A stretch of 64,000 bases of DNA from Blastomyces gilchristii SLH14081. Lineage: Eukaryota; Ascomycota; Eurotiomycetes; Onygenales; Ajellomycetaceae. A program made the position numbers and the translations under genes. Below the pieces are notes generated by a model. The model was not told the DNA's origin and made no database searches. It worked only from the letters and a program-made list of their open reading frames with translations. The stretch lies in assembly GCF_000003855.2 (NCBI RefSeq), contig NW_003101629.1:57698-121697 (forward strand), written 5' to 3'. Below are positions 34,724-47,041 of this stretch, piece after piece. The stretch's first letter is position 1, and each line of letters starts with the position of its first letter.

Positions 34724-36590
34724 TATTCTCTTCTCTCTAAGGCTTCATCTGTGAAGCCTTTCACTGAGTGACTTTATAGAATCAGCTCAGTACTGCAGTG
34801 ATACTCACTAAAAACCCTTCATATCTATAAAAACCTCAGTGAGGAAAAATCTCTTGTTATTATAAAGAGAAAAGAGTCTGTCACTCAGTTTCTTATTCTG
34901 TAAGATTCTTTGTGATCTGCAGATTCTTCTCTGACTATCATACAGATTCATTTCACATCTTTCATACAGAAGAGTTCTGATTAACTCTCAACTATTTTCA
35001 CAAGATTCTTGTGTGATTATTATACAGATTCATCTCACAGATGAATCACTCTCTGTGAGATCATCTCTATCAAAGAGAAGTATTCATAAGTTAATCTTTC
35101 ACTCATTCTCATAAATCATCATTCTTTGACACTGTAGAATTGTGAGGAATTTTTCATTCTTTCATCAACTCTGTAGAATTATAGAATCAAGATATTTACA
35201 GTCTATAATCACTCTTTATAGTCATATAGAAAGATTCAGATCTGTAATTCATAATCACTCTTTATTTACTAGAGTGATCTGACTGTTTTGTAAGATCACT
35301 TATAGTGTAAATAAATCTCTTTAAAGTAGTATAAATATCTCAGATCTGTTTATAAAATCTCATCTTCTTTTTTCTTTTTCTGTAACAGCTCTTATTCTCA
35401 TAAACTGTGAGTATCTTCATTTATTCATAAAGTATTTTCACTCAGATGATAGAGAGAGAGTGTTTCTAACAATATCTATATATGATTCAAGAACTTCTCA
35501 AGAATAAAAATTTTTTCAATTTCAATATCTTCATGAATAATATCTAACTACTGCTGAGCTTCTTACAGATATCTCTGTGACTTCTCTGATTACTTTTTAC
35601 TAGCTGATGAAGCAGAGGCATCACTGCTCATGACAGTGTCTTTATCTCTCTCAGCTCTGCTATTACATCTGATCTTTGAGTCAGCAGCCAACTCTGTGTC
35701 TTCTTCAGACCAGTTTCTGACTTCAAGCAGTGCAGTCTTATTCTTTACTGTAAGTCTCTCTATAAGTGATTTCTTACAGATTCTAGCTGACAGTTTCTAT
35801 AAAGCTTTCAGTGCTGTCAGTGCTCTCTGCAGCTCTGCAGACCTATAATCATCTTCTCTCTGTCTGTACAATCTCTGATCAGGCATATGCAAATATGCCT
35901 AGGTTTTCTATCAATGATTCTCGCGTCATGATGTATTTCTGCAATTCCATTGTTAATGAGAGATGAGTTCTCAGATACTCATAAAATTCAGGTAATCAAG
36001 ATAATGTGAATATCATGAATTTATGATAAGAGTTAATCTGAGCAGATGAGCTCTCTCTTCATATCTCAATTATTTTCAGGCTGAATACTTCAGTATAACT
36101 GAGAAAGCAGACATAGCTTTGTAAGAGATATTTAGTTATACATGTAGATGATCAGTTCTCAAGACTCTGCTGCAACTGTACATATTCTGATATTCAGTTT
36201 CTCTAAAGTCTGTGCATTTCTGATAATCTTCATATCAAATATAATAATTATCTGTATTACAGACATGATGCTCTCTGCTTCTTTAAAGAAGAAAATTGAT
36301 AGTTATGAGAAGATTGAGTGTTACAGATATTAAGAATGTGAGTATAAGTTTTCTTTATTTTTTCTTATTAATCTCTAAATTGTGTTTACAGTTCTGTTTT
36401 TATTTTCTTATTTTTTAACTTTAATAAGAATATAATTTCTTCTTTTCTTTGTATACACTGCAGACTGTTCATCTCAGTAGAAACTCATCATCTTATAGAC
36501 TAGAATTCACAAATAACAGTGTTAATATCTTTATCATAATCAGGTTCTTAGTGAAGATTATATCATTCTAACTTATCAGAATTTACAGTA
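34724..36590 (+). pseudogene. Possible antisense gene in the 3' region of Gypsy-3
   Basis: About 1.87 kb between the end of pol (minus) and the 3' LTR, with plus-strand open pieces at 35570-35848 (SLSLSALLLHLIFES, Ser-rich) and 36148-36333 (ending KKKIDSYEKIECYRY). A block 36338-36391 looks like a 54-nt intron (GTGAGT to TTTACAG). The position and direction mirror the better-supported antisense gene of Gypsy-2. There is only one copy of this region in the window, so conservation cannot be tested. It may be chance. Confidence 0.3.
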
Positions 36591-39500
36591 TGAAAGTCAT
36601 GTCTCATCTTCTACAGATATCTTATCTATCTAGATAATTCTCAAGTGAACTTATCTCTCTTATTAAAATACTCTTATCACTGAATCTTGAATCAGAGCTT
36701 ATAATCTCACTTCTCTGAGTTAATAATTTCTTTAATCTGATATTTTCTTTCACTCTCTAGTACTTCATGAATAGAGTGATGAGTTACAGAATTCTCTTCT
36801 AAGAATTTCTTATATTCACAGAGTAAAGAGATATAAAAAATATTATATATCTATAACTCAGATAACAGTTTTAATCTGTAGAATTATAAACTAACTTTCT
36901 TCATAATCTTATAAAACTCTGTCTGTAAGAGATTCAGCTTCTTACTAGATCTCTATATAATAATATTTTCTAGACTCAGTCAGACTCTATCATCTTTCTT
37001 AAAACTCTTTATAATATACTTGAAGTTATAGTATCTCTTCTGATACTCTTGAGTCTTTCTCAAGAATTTACAGACTTTCTTCTGAATATTCTGAATTCTC
37101 TCAGCCTGTTTATAAGCATCACTACACTCTATAGTATACTCTCATGAGTTTATCAAGATTATTCACAGATGAGTCTCAATGAGTATCTCAAAGAGAGTTT
37201 TATCTGTACTGATATATTTTAAGTTGTTATATATAAACTCTGTAAGTGATAATCAATACACTCAGTAATTCTGATTATAATTGATAAAGTATTACAGATA
37301 CTGTTTTAATATACTTATCAGATATTCTATCTGATTATCTATCTGTTGATAAAAAGTCATACTTAGATCTTATGAGATCTTCAGTATAGTTATCAGATCA
37401 GATCAGAACTTCTCTGTGAAGATTAATCTTCTATCTGAGATAATGTTTACAGATAACTCATACAACTGAATTACATTACAGACAAAGATATAAGTTAAAT
37501 TCTTTAACTTTAAGTTCTTGTAAGTGAGTATAAAGTGTATTATCTTGATAAAGTAATCTACTATCATCAGTACACTGTCAAAGCAGACATCATATATCTT
37601 CTTACTTTCAGAGAGACTTATAACAATATTTATTTCTAGCTGTTTTCAAGATTTCTACAGAATGAATAGAGAAGTAAGTTCTTTATATAATCTGAACTGC
37701 ACTATCTACAAACTCTGATAAATAGTATAAGAATTTACTATCTTCTTTACAAGTTCTTATATCTTCAGTCAGAAGTATTTTCTTATAAGCAACTCATAAG
37801 TTCTAGTATCTGTAAAATGACCTGCTAGAGAAGAGTTATAATATCTTTTAATAAGTTCTATATATAGAAACTCATTTATAAATATATAAATTCAGCTCTC
37901 TCTTCATAAGAGATTATTTAAGTCTCTTTAATTCTTTATTTCTGCAGAATTAATCTCTGCTGTGAGCAGTTTCTGAATATACTGAGTATATTCATTCTTC
38001 AGTTATAGTTCAGATAATCTGAACAGAAGATCTTATAAAGACTTATACTTTATTTCTTCTTATATCAGATCTTCTACAGTACTTCTCAAAGCTTACAAAC
38101 TCTTCAGATTATAGATACTCTCTTCAAGAATTCTTACAGAGATTCTCAGAGTGTTGACTCTTAGTATTATAGAGAGTAGTTATACAGACTTCTTTTCTCT
38201 CTCTCTTCTCTTCTCTTATAAGAAGTTAAGAGACTCTTCAGTTAATCACTTCATAACACTCAGTCTGAGTATTGTGTAAAGCTTTTCTGTCTTCTCTAGT
38301 CTCTCTATGTCTGTCACTCTGATATTCTTGACATAGTCAGATCTGTGAGAGAGTCTGTTTACTAAGTTCTTAGTTCTCTTAATATACTCTATCTTGAATC
38401 AGAACTTACTCAGTCTCTGAGCTCAGTGAATTTACTGCTGTGAGAGTTTCTTGATTAAAGTAAATTATTATAAGCTGTTATAATCAGTTCTAACAGTAAT
38501 CACTGTTATAAGACTCTCAAAGTAGTGATATCAGTGATAAAAGAATTTCACTATTATAAGAAGCTTCTAATTATAAATATCATAGTTGATCTTCATAGAT
38601 TACATTTTTTATAAGAAAAAGATCACTGAAACTCAGTTCTTATTTAACTGTAGTTATAAGACTATTTCTGAAATTGTAAAGAAAAAGACATCTGTCTTTA
38701 ATCTGATTAAGAATAAGAGATTAAAGTGAAACAGTATCACTGTATCTATGAATATCTATTTCAATCTTACAAAGATCTTATAAGCTTCTGAGATAAGAAA
38801 GTTCTTACAGCTCTTTCTTCTTAATAATCTTTTCATTCATTATTTATGAAATAACTTCTTCTTATTTTCACTCTTCAGCATATCTGTAAGAGTTAAGAAG
38901 ATTCTTATAAATACAAAGATAAATTATCTATAGAAATTCACAAAGCTCAGAAAGATCTGAATCTCATGAATACTAGTTAACTTCAACTATAATAGAATAG
39001 TCTCAATCTGCAAAGATTTTATCTGAATATCATCTGCAGTGATTATATATTCTAGGAAATTAATTCAACAGATACTGAAGTTATACTTTATAAGCTTAAT
39101 ATACAGTTCTGTCTTATCTAAGATCTTCAACACACTTCACACATACTCAGTGTGTTTTTTCTTCTTTATAAAGTACATTATCACATCATTCAGATATATT
39201 ATTATAAAGATATTCAGATATACATGAAGTATTTTATTAATAAAAGACTGAAATACTGTAAGAATATTAGTCAAATCAAAAGATATCACTAGATATTTAA
39301 ATAATCTCAGTGCAGTTCTAAAGACAGTCTTTTATTCATTCTCAGACTGTATTCACAGCTGTGTATATATATTAATTATATTTAGTTATATGAATATAAC
39401 AGCTTCTGTAAGATAATTGATCATATTCTCAATCAGAGACAGAGAATAACAACTCTTTGTAGTCTTGAAGTTCAGATTATAATAGTTTACACATAATCTG

Positions 39501-40000
39501 ACATCTTTATTCTTCTTCTTTATAAATATCACAGAGACTTCTACAGAGATCTGTGAAGATCAGATAAAGTCATTCTTCAGATTCTTCTTTATATAAGCTT
39601 ATAAGATCTCTGTCTCATAATGAAAGAGCTTATAAATTGATTCTCAGAAGAGTTTCTACTCTTCTATTAAATCTATTATCAGATTCTTCTTACAGTAAGA
39701 TGAAAGCTCAGCTGTCTTTACTGAGCTGAATATCTCTGTGAGATCTCAGTATTTCTCTAATATTTAAAGCTCAGTTTTCATAACTGTGAAGTTCTCAGAC
39801 ATTTGTGAAGTTATTATATAGATAAGCTTATCTTCTCTAATTAACTCTACAGTATTAACTGATTCTATCTTTATAAGTAAGTCTATTAACACTGATTGAA
39901 AGTATAAACCTGACTTACAGACAGCTATGTGTGAATTATGTCTTTAAAATTATATAAGTTTTAAGTATATATTATCTGTGATATCTGTGATAATTACAGT
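36590..40000 (-). pseudogene. Gypsy-3 pol relic: reverse transcriptase, RNase H, integrase, chromodomain
   Basis: Minus strand. Reverse transcriptase about 38980-39560: DVRLCVNYYNLN, the YLVISFDLTN block, and IIYLNDVIMYF (family YLDDVLIY). RNase H about 38480-38900. Integrase about 37100-38050, with IVDYF, NIISDRRLIFT and a Glu at IEYLIS. A chromodomain lies near 36600-36720 (YQIKEIINSE ... LRFKIQ). It is a chromovirus but clearly different in sequence from Gypsy-1. Trp codons read TGA or TAG. The plus-strand open frame at 39039-39227 is a shadow of reverse transcriptase. Confidence 0.85.
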
Positions 40001-41440
40001 TTTCACAAATCTTCTTCAGATTCTGAAGAGATTTTATAATTCAAAGATAACTCTTACAAGTCTCTCAGCTCTCAGGTCTGAGTTCTTATATTCTGCTTAT
40101 TATAAGAGCAGATTCTCAGTTTTCATCACTTAGCTCATTTACTCTGTAAGCTTTAAAGACACTACAGTGATCTGAGATTCTGAGTTCATCAATACTTTTT
40201 ATACTTATGAGACAGCAGTACTGCAGCACAGTCTCTTCTTATAAGTATATATTTTCATTGAAGAAGTAATAGATTCAGATGTCAGCTTTAAGACTCTTAA
40301 AAAGACTATTACTGACTCTGTTCATAACTTCTTAAATTTCTATTTTAATTTGTCTGAACAGTTTGCATGAAGATGTTCTGATTTAAAACAGATAAAGTAG
40401 AGACTCTTTTTCTTAATCTCTCTATTATATACTCTGTTCACAGAAGCTTATGAAGCTCTTTCTCTCTACTCAGTAGTCAGACATGAATCTCTCTATATCT
40501 TATCATCTTTTCTCAGTAAATCTATTCTCTATTATTCTGATTCTCACAGAGCTGATCAGTTATCTACTCTCTATAAGTCTGTAACTCTCACAGTGATCTG
40601 TAAGCAGTGAATAAGAGTTATTAGTTTCTTCAGAGTCAAGAACTTAGAGTCTTACTCAATGAGCTTATTCTACATATCTTTACTCAGTCTCTTTATAAAT
40701 ATCATTTTTCAGGTCTTATTTCAGAGCTCTGTTTTCACAGATCTCAATTCATATTATAATTTCATAAAGTACTGTGAGTAGTCTTTATCAGATTTCTCAC
40801 CTCTTTTTCTAATATTGATAATCACAGCTTAGGTATTCTCTATTCAGCTTATAGAGTTTCTTAACTTATTCTCTAAATAGATCTTGAGAACAGATCAGTG
40901 AGATCTCTTATAATCATTCTCTAGATAATTCAGCCAGTTCTTGACTTCAGTGTAGTAGAGATCTGTTATTATATAGATAACAGCTTCTTCATCTTTTATA
41001 TCAGATAGCTGAGCTTGTGAGTCAATTTCAAATATAAACTTGTAAAAGCTTTTATAGATTGTGATTCAATAGTTTATCTTAAGTAATCACAGCTTAAGAA
41101 AGTTTCTTTTCAGTTCACAGATATCTCTGAAGATTATATCTAAAGACTCAGTTTAAGAGTGTTTACAGATAGTAAGCATTTCTTATAGAAAAATAGCTTG
41201 ATTCTGTAGAAGATGCTCAAGAATGTTCTTCACTGAGATTAATTTATTTATAAGTTCAGAGGATTTCTCTGTCACAGATGTAGAGAATAATATCTTATAA
41301 GTGATTGATAAGTTCTCTGAGACTTCTTTTACAGAGATTACTCATGATTTGAGTGACTGCTTCTAAGTGTCTGCAGTAGAGTTCACAGAGATTGAAGTAT
41401 ATAAGTTTCTAGTTCTTTCAGTTATAATAGACAGTTGCTG
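40000..41440 (-). pseudogene. Gypsy-3 gag relic with zinc knuckle
   Basis: Minus strand. A capsid-like region about 40560-41000 includes NWLNYLENDYKRS and LRNSIS-like words. A zinc knuckle near 40350-40395 reads YFICFKSEHLHANC, which is C-x2-C-x4-H-x4-C with the first Cys turned to Tyr by G to A. A basic linker precedes it. The gag-to-pol boundary is not resolved. Confidence 0.7.
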
Positions 41441-41457
41441 ACTGACTGAGCTTAAAA

Positions 41458-41715
41458 TATAAGAATAAGTGCTCATAGATGATTATTCAGATGTTTGCAG
41501 CTTAGCATGATATGTACTGTTAACTACTAGAGATATTTATAATAGAAAGATAAATTGTAGAGATTAAATGTATAATAGTATTCAAGCTGAGTTATGAATA
41601 GTATTCACAAACTTCAGTCTATATAGTTGTGTGTAGCCAAGAGCCGCTAACTCTATTGATTACGCGAGAGATAGAAATAGAGGTAAAGAATCCGCGAGGA
41701 GCGGGATTTCTTACA
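41458..41715 (-). repeat. Gypsy-3 LTR, right (5' LTR)
   Basis: 258 bp, starting TATAAGAATAAG (TGTAAG with one G to A) and ending TTTCTTACA. The right 80 bp keep CpG and CpC sites (GAGCCGCTAAC, TTACGCGAGAG, ATCCGCGAGGAGCGGG), unlike the left LTR. Confidence 0.92.
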
Positions 41716-41720
41716 AAAAT

Positions 41721-41984
41721 ACACATGTTGAGATTATATCAAGATAATAAAAACATAGAAAAATATAAAGAAGTGATAATTAAATACATATGATAATAAC
41801 TTCTCAGCTCAGAAATATAGAGCAATTTATTAAAGTGATTTATACATCTCTGTATTTATTAAAAATCTGAGGTGCTTGAGTTCTGAATTTAATGTATTCT
41901 CTGCGGGTTTCGAACTCACATGTCTTGATTTCCCACATCAAGACGCTATCAGGTGACTGTATTAACCATTCAGCCACTGAAGCA
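41721..41984 (-). mobile_element. SINE copy 3, head half (split by Gypsy-3)
   Basis: Contains the tRNA-like head on the minus strand, with A box CAGTGGCTGAATGGTTAATA and a mutated B box (plus strand CGGGTTTCGAACTCACA near 41905). Joined to 34350-34465 it makes a SINE of about 380 bp. Confidence 0.88.
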
Positions 41985-41997
41985 TTAGAGATGTGAA

Positions 41998-43752
41998 GAC
42001 AGTGAAATACAATTCTCTAGTAAGTAATGATCTTTGATAATACTTTATATTATATAGAACTATAATACTACCTTTGAAACAGAACTTATATACATTAATT
42101 ACAACTGAAAATCAGATAAAACTATATACTTGTAAAACTGAATTTAACTGCTATCTTCAAGATAATCTGATGAATTTATATATCAAATCAATTCTAGAGT
42201 TATAAAAAATTATTAAGAGTACATATTTAACTATTACACTGATAATATGTAATATTCTGATAATTTCATTAATAGAGATGAGAATGAAGTGAAAGTTTAA
42301 CTCAAGCTAAGATATTTATTACTATTACTGAGAACAATTATAAGAAGAAATAATTAAGAAACTCATGATTATAAAATATAGAATTATCAGACAGTTTAAT
42401 ATCTCTGATTACAGTATATCAGAGAAGTGTAGTTTTCATAAGAAAGTGAAGAATAAACTTATATAAGAATGTATTTAGTTATTTTATAAGTATTATCAAT
42501 AATTAGTATCAAATTCTGATTATATAAGTAATCACTGAATAAACTGAATAAGACTGAATTTAATCTTCAGTCTCAGTCTTATTCTGATTTTGAAAGAATA
42601 ATTATCTTTCAAAGTTTATTCTGAGAAATTACTTTCATTTCACTGTTCTTAAATTAAATCTAATCATTTTTCACATCATTTCTCTCAGAAATGGTTCATT
42701 TTCAGATTTTTTTGAGACTTGATTCTGGTAAGACTTACATCAAGAAACGTATAAGATCAGATTAAATAAAATCAAATGTGAAATTCATAATCTCAGCGGT
42801 CAGTTTAATCACATCATAGTCTTCTCACAGAGAGAAGATAAAGAAACTGCAGAATTCTGCAGACTTAACTCAGCAGTATTCTGAGGAGAGCTTAGATATA
42901 TTATAGAAGAGAAACTACAGATTAAACTCTTCTAAGCTACTATCTCTGAAATAAAGCTCTCTCTGAGATTCTCTCTGAATGATCACATAGAGTAATACAT
43001 TACTGTGTTTATTGAGAGAGAAAACAGCATTATAACAGCAGTGAGAAGAGTAAGGAAAGAATCAGACACTGTTAAATTAACTAGCAGAAGAGATGACATC
43101 TTACTGCAAGATACAGCTACTATTACTGTTACTGTAAGAAATGCAGAAGAAGAGAGAGAAGATGCAGTAATGAAATCAGTACTTCTGTAATCTATTAACA
43201 CTACTGTCTCTGTCTTCAATCTGATATTCTTGACAGTCACTGAGATCACAGCTGTACTCTGAAGATATTTGTTAATCACTAGAAAATGTCAAAATAAGCC
43301 TCTTATTAGCTTTCAAGAATAATACTCTCATACACTTATTATTACAGATAAGAGAGAAGGAGAAAAAATATATAATAGAGAAGAGAGAATCTTTTTAAAA
43401 AATTCTATCACTACTATTAGTTTTGTCTCTAAAATACATTACTTTAGTAAGAAATTTCACATACAGAATGAGAATATAGTAAGAGATCTATAAGTCACTT
43501 ATTAACTATATTTTTCACATTTTAAATTGATATATAAGAAATTCACTTAGAATATATTTAATTAGAATAGAGATAAGAAAAAGAAGATTTACATAGTTAG
43601 CAGAGAAATTCATCTATTTCTTTATATTATATAGAGTACACACACTGTCAAATCAGTTAATAATCATTATTATATAACAAAGATAATTTCTAATCTGATA
43701 ATCTTAAGAGTATTAGAACTATACTCTTAAAGAGAATAGTATTATCACATTT
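41998..43752. other. AT-rich DNA without recognised genes
   Basis: About 1.75 kb. Overlapping open pieces at 42983-43279 (minus, 98 codons) and 43005-43190 (plus, 61 codons) share no motif I recognise and look like chance frames. The stretch 42680-43200 has somewhat fewer stops and may be an old gene fragment. Confidence 0.5.
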
Positions 43753-44024
43753 TATAACAGGCTGCGCCTGATCAATTATATAGACTATTTCATTACACTT
43801 CATAGATTCCGCTGAAAGCTCTGATACTCAGTCATTGATTCTCAGCTGAAAAACTCATGAAATTTCTGTTCTTCTGCTCTGAAGCTTCACTATGTACATG
43901 TATAAATATTCACTCTGATCACTGATTCTCACACTTTCTCTTTCTTTTCTTCTCTAATATTTTTCACTTTGTGATATAAGATCTATAAATATTATATCAA
44001 TCTATTCAGCATAGACCTCTTACA
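43753..44024 (+). repeat. Gypsy-1 solo LTR
   Basis: 272 bp, TATAACAGGCTGCGCC to CTCTTACA, matching the other Gypsy-1 LTRs (TGTGACAGGC start mutated to TATAACAGGC). No pol sequence on either side and no evident target duplication (CATTT against CTTAA). Confidence 0.82.
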
Positions 44025-44840
44025 CTTAAAAAATGTTCATCATCTTCTTATTAGAAATGATTACTTATTGAGATATTCAAACACATAACAACACATAGAA
44101 AATAGAGAAATAAATAAACAGTTAAGTGAATATTTAGTTCTCAGATAGAAGCTTGCTTATCAGTCACTCTGACTCTGTAACAAGATCTTACAAAGAGAAT
44201 AAGATCTTATAAATAGAATATCAGTGAAGAATCTGAGAGTTCTAACACAGATATATAAGATATTCATACAATTACACACATTTGATGAACAATACAGCTA
44301 TATCTATTAATAATATAAGAGAACTCTTAAACATAAGTATAGATGCAGTATCACAGTGACTCCGAGTAATGTTGAAATTACAACAGTAACAGATAGCTGA
44401 TATGCATGTAACTTAACAACATTAATATGAAGAGATTTAATAATTGTTTTAATAAGAAATCTCTGCATAGATAATTTCAACACTGATAGAATTGAATATG
44501 AATATAATATAAATACTGAAGAAATGCTTAGATACTCTTATATATTTCAATACTTCTAATCTCACTCTCTACTCATTATGAAGATTGTAAATGCTTATGA
44601 AACTAAGTGTAGATGAAGATGTTATCAGTTCACTAATTAATCAAGATTAATATATCAATGAATAATTGAAGAATTATATGAAACAGAAGTTTCATTCATG
44701 AATAAAAGCATGTAAACCAGTGTTACAAACATCTGATAATATTATTAAATATCTTGATATTCTGTTTCAAGACACTGTTATACAACAGAAAGTATTAGAT
44801 TAATTACAGAGTGTCTGACAGAGAAACACTTCTCTTATAA
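44025..44840. other. AT-rich DNA without recognised genes
   Basis: About 815 bp with stops in every frame and no repeat shared with the rest of the window that I can see. Confidence 0.55.
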
Positions 44841-44920
44841 GTCAGCGTGGCTCAGTTGATAAGACTGGTAATCAAGGCCGCATACATTAGAGATGCGTGG
44901 GTTCGAATCCCATCACTGAC
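44841..44920 (+). tRNA. tRNA-like sequence, probably a pseudogene or SINE head
   Basis: 80 nt with acceptor-like ends GTCAGCG / CACTGAC (one mismatch explained by a G-to-A change), an A-box-like TGGCTCAGTTGATAAGA, and a perfect T arm GTGGG TTCGAAT CCCAT with B box GGTTCGAATCC at 44900-44910. A stem CGCAT / ATGCG before the T arm resembles the long variable arm of class II (Leu/Ser-like) tRNAs. I cannot fold a convincing anticodon stem, so isotype is not assigned. It differs from the SINE heads elsewhere in the window. Confidence 0.5.
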
Positions 44921-45146
44921 ATCTATTACTTCTTACTCATGAAAGCTCTCATGTAATAGAGGCTGAGTCTAATTAGTAATACTTGATGCGGGGTAGAACT
45001 CTCTACTGCAAGCCAAGTCACTAGTTAAGTGAGATTCTGCGAACACTTATCAGAGCCGGTATGAGATGTCAATGTTTCACTCTTCTACTATGCATCTGTC
45101 AAGGTTCTAATGATATAGAGTCAAGTCTAATGTAGTGATTATACAC
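44921..45146. other. GC-richer, structured non-coding segment, left part
   Basis: No reading frame. Contains short perfect hairpins (GTAGA / TCTAC at about 44990-45003 and TCACT / AGTGA near 45020-45033) and words reminiscent of a group I intron core, such as GATGCGGGG, GCAAGCCAAGTC and GATATAGAGTC. The transposon at 45149 interrupts it, and it seems to continue at 47127. Identity unknown. Confidence 0.3.
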
Positions 45147-45148
45147 TA

Positions 45149-45231
45149 ACCGTGTCATACTTACTCACTCTCTCTAGTGAGTGTGTCACAGTATACAGAA
45201 AATCACACTGTATAGAAAATATTTTGAATAT
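45149..45231 (+). repeat. Left terminal inverted repeat of the pogo/Fot-like element
   Basis: 83 bp, mirrored at 47042-47124. All differences I see between the two are C/T or G/A. It contains an inner palindrome, TCACTC...GAGTGTG. Confidence 0.9.
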
Positions 45232-45272
45232 CTTCATTCTTCATCTTTAAATAATCATTATTAATTATAATC

Positions 45273-46920
45273 ATGTCTAAATCTTCTAATTACACTGAGA
45301 AGCAGTTACAAAGAGCTGTTGACATGTACAAAAGCAATTTAAAATTAAAAATCACATCTCTGTCATGAGAATTTAAAGTCTCATATATCACCTTGTATGA
45401 GAGAATTAATGAGAAGAAATCAAGAACTATGAGAATTTCACTGAATCAAGCATTGAATGACAGTCAGAAAGAGATAATTAAGATATGAATTTATCAGTTA
45501 AATATTAATTTTTGCTCACTTATCATTGAGCATATCAAAGCTGCTGTGAACTGCATGTTAAGACAGTATCATATAGATTCAGAGACTGCATCTTTCATAG
45601 TAAGTAAGATATGAGCATATCAATTCATTAAACATCTGTCAGAATATGAATGAGTCAAGTAAAAGCCTATGAATTCAAAACAAGTGTCTTACAAAAATAT
45701 AAGCTTCATTATCAACTGATTTAATTGATATGAAGCTGTCTTCAATTAATATTATTTTTTTCACTGTGATATCTACAACTTTAATAAGATTGAATTTCAA
45801 GAAGAAGAAGAATATGAATAGTGAGTTATAATCATCTTTAGAGATATAAATTCTGTTATACAGTTATCATACTTTCACAGATTAATAACAGTGATAAAGT
45901 GTGTTAGTGCAGATAATATAGTATTGAATTCATTGATTATAATGAAATTAAAGATTTATCTAGAGAATTGATATACACACTCTAACTTATCTGATAACTA
46001 CATCATCACTACATCTAAGTCTGACATTACAAATGATGAGATTGAATTTGAATGAATCAAGTGATTCAATAAGATGATAAAAAAGTGTTAAATGAGCAGC
46101 CATTGACTGCTATTAATGAATAATCATGATGTTCATCTCACAGAAAAAGTCATTCAATACTGTGATCTTTATAAGATTATTCTGTTCAGATTCTTATCTT
46201 ATATAAGTCATATTCTATAATCTCTTGATGATGTATCTTTTCAGCAGTATAAGTATTATCATACAAAGGCAGTTAATGAGACTGTCTGCTATGAATATAA
46301 GCAGTATGATGGCAGATAATTCCTTACTAATCTGAAGAGTATTCAACTGTAAGCATTCAAACCTGACACTGTGAGAGCTGACTTTATCAATCACAGAATG
46401 TATTCAGTTAATCATGATATAATTCTCAATTGATTGAGACCTCTTACTATTGATGATGCTCCAGATCTCAACATATACAATGATGATAGTGATATATGCA
46501 ATCACTTTACTCTGCCATCTGCAGATCAATCATCAACTGTCTTCTTATAATTAACCTCTTCAGAGACAGTTGCAAAACTACATCATCAAATCAATGCAGC
46601 AGTCAAGGCCTTAGAAGATGTGAAGAATAGTCTTACAGCTGGTTTGACAAGACAGTTGAACAAGATCTTCAAGAGTAGCATGATTCAGGTGAAATTGAAC
46701 ATGCATTGTGAGAGTGAACTTGCAGATCATTAGTAAAGTAAATAGACATCAGATTGTTAAATCCTTTCACAGGCAGATGCAAGTAGATGAAGTTCTCACT
46801 ATTAAGAATGCCAATCACAAGATCACAACCTGTAGAGCAGATGAGATGAAAAAGACATTCAATAAGAATCTTCAATTGATTAGAATCAAACCTATAAAAT
46901 CTATAGTCACTCAATCATAA
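45273..46920 (+). pseudogene. pogo/Fot-like transposase relic
   Basis: Begins ATG at 45273 (MSKSSNYTEKQL). N-terminal helix-turn-helix of CENP-B type near 45340-45410 (SYITLYERINEKKSRT), and a second DNA-binding helix block to about 45660. DDE domain: YNFNKIEF near 45770 (family YNFDE), NNHDVHLTE near 46115 (family DNHD), then the LFRFLSYISHIL block near 46185. The C-terminal part includes HHQINAAVKALEDVKNSL. The span is not a multiple of three: the frame shifts near 46735, and the end (46708-46917) is open in another frame. Many Trp and Gln codons are now stops. Inactive. Confidence 0.87.
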
Positions 46921-47041
46921 TAAGATAATTCTATAGAATCTCAATGTACAGTAGATTCTACACCTTCTAATGAGTATATAGATAATCTTTATATTATAGA
47001 TAGATATGATAGTGATTATTAATTAATTTTTGAAGATTACT

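Larger units (their letters stand above)
34466..41715 (-). mobile_element. Gypsy-3, complete Ty3/Gypsy chromovirus with both LTRs
   Basis: 7250 bp with two LTRs of identical length (258 bp), termini TGTAAGAA...TTCTTACA, and 5-bp target duplication AAAAT at 34461-34465 and 41716-41720. It splits a SINE. Orientation is minus: a purine-rich tract (minus-strand AGAGAGAAGAGAATA) abuts the left LTR. Order on the minus strand: gag with zinc knuckle, reverse transcriptase, RNase H, integrase, chromodomain, then about 1.87 kb without pol homology, then the LTR. A second copy starts at 62827 on the plus strand. All genes are broken by RIP-type stops. Confidence 0.92.

Noticed and set aside
39039..39227. 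Plus-strand open frame inside Gypsy-3
   Set aside because: Shadow of the minus-strand reverse transcriptase.
42983..43279. Host gene candidate in the unrecognised stretch between SINE-3 and the solo LTR
   Set aside because: Two overlapping open frames on opposite strands with no recognisable motif and biased residues; not enough to call a gene.
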